Shown here: piece by piece, positions 59,053 through 64,000 of the stretch
How the letters are laid out: the number at the start of each line of letters is the position of its first letter
Numbering within the stretch: the stretch's first letter is position 1
Source: Marisa cornuarietis
Lineage: Eukaryota; Mollusca; Gastropoda; Architaenioglossa; Ampullariidae
Direction: 5' to 3'
DNA: 64,000 nt
Assembly: GCA_004794655.1 (NCBI GenBank)
Contig: SMMW01000523.1
Span: forward strand, 124,001-188,000
The notes under the pieces: model-generated
Told to the model about the DNA's origin: nothing
Database searches by the model: none
The model's input: only the letters and a program-made list of their open reading frames with translations
Made by a program: the position numbers and the translations under genes

Positions 59053-59990
59053 GTAAGATATTCAGCCGCTCAGCGTGAAATGACAGTTAAGGGCAAGAGG
59101 GGAGACCATCCGCTCAGCCCTGTTGAAAGACACACACATACACACACATAGACACAGTCTTGGACAAGGTACCTTCATCTGTACACACATGAATAAACAC
59201 ACACAGCTAAAGTACAATCTGTTGACTACCCACCCTACCTACGTGCACACACACACGTCTTACCGTTGCACCATGTTACGGTTTTATTGCCTTCCGGCTC
59301 CAGTTAAGGTGACCTCACATCCGGTGTTTGCGCAGGACAGTCACATCACTCTAAGCTTTAATTTTTATAGGGCCTAATGAACAGGGGGAAGCTAATTTAC
59401 TAGCACCTGTTGAGCTGCAAGTTTCACTTCTATCCCTCTCCCTTACTTCGCGTGTGTGTGTGTGTGTGTGGCGCGCGCGCTTTTATAAGAAGTTTGTTTC
59501 TTCCCGTGGTAATTCCCTACTTATCCCTGTTCTACCTACATACACCTGCCTGTTAACCCTCTGTTTTGCTTCCTACCCAGTCTGATTCGAATCCCACTGT
59601 TGCCCACCCCGTTCATCTTACAGCAAACAAACCCTTTAATCTTACAGTTGTTCATATTCTTTCCCATAATCCCCTATCAGGCTGTGCAGACACTTATGAC
59701 TAAAGCAGTTTAAAAATCCTGTTTTGATCAGTTAGCAGACCGTTACTAGTGGTGTAGTAATCTCAGGTACTTGATACTTCCTTGACGGTGTGCACGTGTG
59801 TTCATGTTAACATTCTAAGTTCATTTTCAAAGAAATAGTTGGTTAAATGAGGTTCGAAAACTGTGCGGAAGGTGGTGGGATGTCTGAAGATGGCGGCACC
59901 TGTTTCGTTTTCGGCGGGTTTTGAGTAAATAACAGAGACCGAAGATTTAAAGGAGTCCCCCTCCCCCTTCCACACACACACACACTAGGC
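59053..59990 (+). other. Intron 1 of the secreted-protein gene, proximal part
   Basis: Starts with GTAAGATATTC. Contains short CA/GT runs (59130-59150, 59452-59480) and no acceptable second exon. Confidence 0.5.
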
Positions 59991-60167
59991 CCGCGGTTCT
60001 CAACCTGGGGGGCGCGCCCCCCAAGGGGGGCGCAAGCTGCTGAAAAGGGGGCCGCAAAGGCGGTCATTTTCTCATATCTCGTATAGGTATTAGTGGCTAA
60101 GGGGGGCGCGCGGACGTACCTTTATTCGTCTGGGGGGGCGTCACAAGTAAAAGGTTGAGAAACGCTG
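59991..60167. mobile_element. hAT-type MITE, 177 bp
   Basis: The ends are CCGCGGTTCTCAACCT on the left and, reverse-complemented from the right, CAGCGTTTCTCAACCT. This CAGNGNTTCTCAACC-type terminus is characteristic of hAT transposons in animals. The flanks are a perfect 8-bp target duplication, CACTAGGC (59983-59990 and 60168-60175), the length hAT enzymes generate. The inside is G/C-rich (GGGGGGCGCG repeats) with no coding capacity, so it needed an autonomous relative. It lies in intron 1 of the secreted-protein gene. Confidence 0.92.
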
Positions 60168-60254
60168 CACTAGGCCTTTCGCAGGCCAGCTTGTCCTAAG
60201 TTTTCACCTGTTCTGTCCAGGTGTTGGTCGACACGAACTAGCCGTGTTTAAGAC

Positions 60255-60450
60255 CGTTTGATGTTGTACTGCAATTCTATTGTTGTTTTGTAATTTCATT
60301 TGTATTGATGTCGAACTTAAATTTACTGTTCTGTGATTCCATTAGCTTTTATACCTTTATTTCATCAGCTATTGTATCTGAGTTTTATTAGCTGTTCTGC
60401 TGTTATTCCATTAGTTCTGTCACTATTCCATTGACTGTTCTGTCTTCCTA
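60255..60450 (+). repeat. Degenerate tandem repeat, unit about 28-32 bp
   Basis: Variants of CTGTTCTGTTATTCCATTAG recur about five or six times with indels. Confidence 0.55.
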
Positions 60451-63400
60451 TTTTCTAATTGTGTGTTTCGTACTTCTGGTACCGGATATTTTTGGATGGA
60501 GTAATCGGGGTAAACATGCATTTCTCCACTGTAGTGTAAAATGGATGAAGTGGTTTCTCGTTGCGACACTACCATTAATCAGAAAGCGGATTTTGCAGTT
60601 TTCACGGGACTTGTATTACTATCAAGGGGTATCGGTCATTGTGTGTGTGTGTGCTTAGCAGTAATGATCCGTAATCCGAGAAGCCCCGTTGCTATACTGT
60701 CACGTGGTCTCAGTATTTATAGGTTTACAAAATGCAAGTGAGGTTTGCTCTTTACTTCCTCCGACTTCTCCTTTCGTGATCACACAGGTATTAACTCTTC
60801 TTTTCCCAGTCCATCCAGTTTTGGTGGTCATTTCCCCCCCCCCTCCCCTCTACTCGCTTGAGCTTGTCTCTCACCTGAGCAGACACGAAGCACGCGCACC
60901 GGCGTCCAGCCCACGCGGGAAGTATCGTCAGCCATGCATAGAGGGCGCGCGCAGCCGTGCATGGCACGAGACCTTTACACGCGTGGGGAGAGCGCTGTCG
61001 GTGGTGTTCTCAGGACGACTGGCTCCGTCACCTTGTAGAACCACAGGAAAAGCAGACTTCTTCCCCCCCCCTCCCCTACACACACACACCTAAAATGGGG
61101 ACAGGAACATTTCAGACAGAGTGCACGACAAATGTGTTCCGCTTGAAAACACAGTGACTGCACTAAACACTAAAATTATAAACTCTGCTTTACATCTTGA
61201 CAAAATATGATTTGTATATTGACATGAGAAACATCTCAGCGCACCTAAATGCATAAATTAAATATATGAGCGAAAGTTACTCAAATTATTCCGTTAATGT
61301 GCACGATCGGACTACAGAGAACGTTGGCATGGGGGGGCAAAAGCAAAAATTATCAGCGTTTTTTTAAAGATGGTTTTGAATCATGATTTTTGCAACAACT
61401 TGGTGAATACCACGGTTTCCCCGTTATTTTCACCATTTGTGTATTTTACGAAACTACCCATCTTGCACCACTAGGTAAAAATAAAACATGGCATTTTATG
61501 TCACTAAAAGGACTGATTATTTGATTCATGACAAGTTTTCATGGGATAATGTTTATATTTCCTGTGACACAGAAGTAAGACATATCTAACTTGGTCCCAG
61601 ACCTGTTGAGTCAACAAACTACAAAAATAAAAATAAAATGTCCCGATCTTTAAGCTTTCGTTTTCTTTCTCTCGCAGCATTTGTCTTACATGATGGACAA
61701 TACTGAGTGTGTTTCTCGCATGTTTTCCTATATATGCAAAAACCACGCTGAGATGTTTCTCGTGTCGGTATATAGATTAACCCCGATATTTTGCCCTTTT
61801 GGCATTGACCTTTAGGGACACATTTTTCCTGCTCTCTAATTGGCTGAAATTGTATTGTTCCCATTCAAGGTGGGAAAAACAATTTCGCCCACGGGAAGCC
61901 AGCTACGCTGACACTATTGACCGCTGACATACTTTTTTGTGTCGGGGCATGTTGCACGTGAACCAGTTTGTGAACACTGAATTGTGAGAACCAGATGTGA
62001 CGCTAAAGAGAGATCACTTCTCGGTGGGATGGGAATGCGGGCTGTTACGAGTGGAGGGATAGACGGAGGGTGGGGGGAAGTGAAGTATGTGCTGAGGTCT
62101 CGCAGGTTGCAGGACTACACGAGTTCGCCGTTTTGGCTGACAGCGTATTTACAAAAAGTCTGATCTGGTTTACAGCATTCCGATCAACAAAGCTTACCTG
62201 AATTATATGCTGGTATGCAGTTAGCGCTTTAGGGCAACTACAACTTTGGCTGTTCTGTAGTATACATTACAGAGTTCTCAGCTGTGTGTGTGTGAGAGAG
62301 AGAGAGAGTGAGAGATAGTCAAGCTTAGCTTGACTGACAAAGTTGTTAAGAAGGCGATAGTTTACCCAAGAAGTCCCGGCGACACCAGCTATTAAGTGGT
62401 AACATCGCTGTTCTCTCACAAGAAGCAATGCCCAGCACACCTGCTCTCCTCCTGCTCCTGAAAATCTGAAGAACTGGGCGGAGTTTGCTAACGGGTTCCG
62501 ATTCTACTGTTATTTCTTACCTTTAACAACCGCTGAACAAGTTAAATAAGGCCGTCGAGAATTTTACAACTCTGCTGGAACTTAATTCTGTCTTATTTCT
62601 TGTCATCCTAATCATTATAGATCATTCCTCACCCAATTAGCTACATAACCTTTTTGTTTGAAAAGGGAAGAATTTCCTGATGTTACTTTGATAAAGCCTG
62701 GCTAAGCTACACGAAGGTCTTGCTGTTGAGCCATCGGTCCGCCGCAGTTACAACTCCGCTAGCGCCTCAGGGGAGACCACTTGACCGGTTGTCGGCCTTT
62801 AACAGGTCTGTGGCTCCTGCTTGCGCTCGGTTTGCTTTCACGCCGCAAATCTCTTTGTCTGCCAGTAATCACTTCGAACAAAACATAAATTTTGTTTGTT
62901 TAGTCCCCCGAGTGATCCCATTTGCAGTCCCAGTATATTGGGCAACTTATTTTTTTGCGCGGCCCCTTTCGACCTTTGAACTTTGACGAGGGTGTTAAAT
63001 TACGTGACCAAGGAAGTTTTCTTTGCCGCTCGTTAATAAAGTTAAACCTGCCATAAAATGTTTTGTTGAATGTTGTTGTTAAATGTTGTCGACGCCGCGG
63101 GGTAGCTTTTTAAGCAAGGCTAACGGTCCTGCCAAAGTGGGCGCTATTGTTTATGAGTGCACTGATGTGCAAGTTTCTTAAACTGTTCTCTAGTCAAGTA
63201 TGGAAGTGTGAACACCTAAAACCGGGGTTATTTTTTCCCCCCCTTGAGTGGTGTGATCGCACCGCCACGTTTGGCTCTGCACAATTTTTCATGTGTCATT
63301 CTGCCAGTGCCAAGTCACGCGAAGATTAAGAAAATCTCGCTTTTACCCTCGCCTCCCTCATATTACTAGATTTTATACTTGTCCCCGGCTTCAACTACTT

Positions 63401-64000
63401 GCCTGTAAATTATTGTTCACAGCCAAAGCAACTTTCACGTGAAGTTGTAATAAGACAGCACGGGGGTAAGTTTTATGGAAATTTGTTGATAATAGGGTTT
63501 GTGTGTTCCAGGAGCTCCAGGGCATTTGAAAATGAGGTCTTGCGGTCAGTCTTATTTTGTGTGTGTGTGTTCATAAGAACGTACGCAGTGACTGACAGAC
63601 GGTGCCTGCCACTGTCATCGTTTCAAATAACTGGTTAATGTTTCGGTTCGTGACTGCAGAAGTTTAGGTGGGAGGAGGGAAGAGTTGTCAGGTATGTTGA
63701 TTAGTCTGTGTGCTTCGTGTGACTTTTACTGTCTTCAGGATATGACTAAAATATAGAGCATGAGCATAGTGTGGGGTGAGCACACATTGAGTGACTCACG
63801 TACTCAACAAGATCACCTTCGCTATTTGGCTTTGCCGGGGGGGGAAAAACCGCGCTGAGGTGCAAAAGATCTGGCTTTTTTGCCTGTTAAAACAGGTGTG
63901 CCTGTACAGGTAAAGTCAGGTGATAAGGGAATGACGCTGAACGTAAAAAAAAAACCTCTTTGGGGAAAGTCCTCGCGAGCTTTGTGAGGGAAGGTGTATA
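60450..64000 (+). other. Rest of intron 1 or flanking DNA, no feature supported
   Basis: CTCTTCTTTTCCCAG at 60796-60810 is a good acceptor in a phase that would stay open, but the sequence beyond is poly-C and CpG-rich with no protein-like character. A CA run lies at 61078-61089, a GT/GA run at 62284-62310, and poly-C/poly-G runs at 61064, 63236 and 63838. The frame at 62720-62986 (88 codons) is unrecognised. Confidence 0.35.

Noticed and set aside
60811..61093. Second exon of the secreted-protein gene
   Set aside because: A good acceptor exists and the phase fits, but the frame translates poly-C and CpG-rich sequence with no protein-like character and no clear donor.

Overview
This is a window of eukaryotic nuclear DNA from an invertebrate animal. 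It is almost entirely non-coding: there are no bacterial-style operons or ribosome binding sites, long stretches have no open frame, microsatellites and minisatellites are dense, and several mobile elements belong to metazoan types. The decayed LINE fragments have a C-terminal region of a type I associate with gastropod molluscs. Together with two kinds of tRNA-derived SINE, this makes a mollusc, perhaps a snail, the most likely source. That is inference; no protein identifies the species.

Layout. 1-152 is the cut end of an LTR, with a related solo LTR at 18604-19162 and a diverged copy at 35185-36145. 0.85-11.5 kb is repeat-rich: a 46-bp tandem repeat, a long GT array, a 22-bp repeat, a reverse-strand LINE relic (3295-3852), a hairpin-forming GAT/CAT tract, two abutting minisatellites (35-bp and 39-bp units, 6.0-7.46 kb), and a 28/56-bp minisatellite (10.49-11.50 kb). 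11.5-30.8 kb is mostly unremarkable, apart from short MITE-like elements (18264, 24160), the solo LTR and a 288-codon reverse-strand open frame (21956-22822). 30.8-45.2 kb holds another MITE, a LINE split by a SINE (38945-39775), other SINE copies, a 42-bp minisatellite, the long LTR-like copy and a second SINE type (44909-45190).

45.3-48.6 kb carries a chain of reverse-strand segments that could be exons of an unrecognised gene, because their splice signals and phases are partly compatible. This is a hypothesis only. 49.8-50.3 kb is a GT/GA array. 51.7 and 58.2 kb share a 154-bp direct repeat, and 52.9-53.3 kb is a near-identical 241-bp tandem duplication.

The best-supported gene is at the right end. 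A CpG-rich, CCAAT-containing region (57640-58934) leads into a first coding exon (58935-59052) with a strong start context, a signal peptide and a consensus splice donor. The rest of that gene lies beyond a long intron, probably outside the window. A 177-bp hAT-type MITE with a perfect 8-bp target duplication sits in the intron.

I found no convincing new multi-gene system. The most interesting items are CRE-type motifs (TGACGTCA) kept in all LTR copies and repeated as half-sites in a minisatellite, the nested SINE-in-LINE insertion, the long orphan open frame, the possible split gene at 45-48 kb, and the sequence shared by the secreted-protein promoter and a site 6.5 kb upstream.
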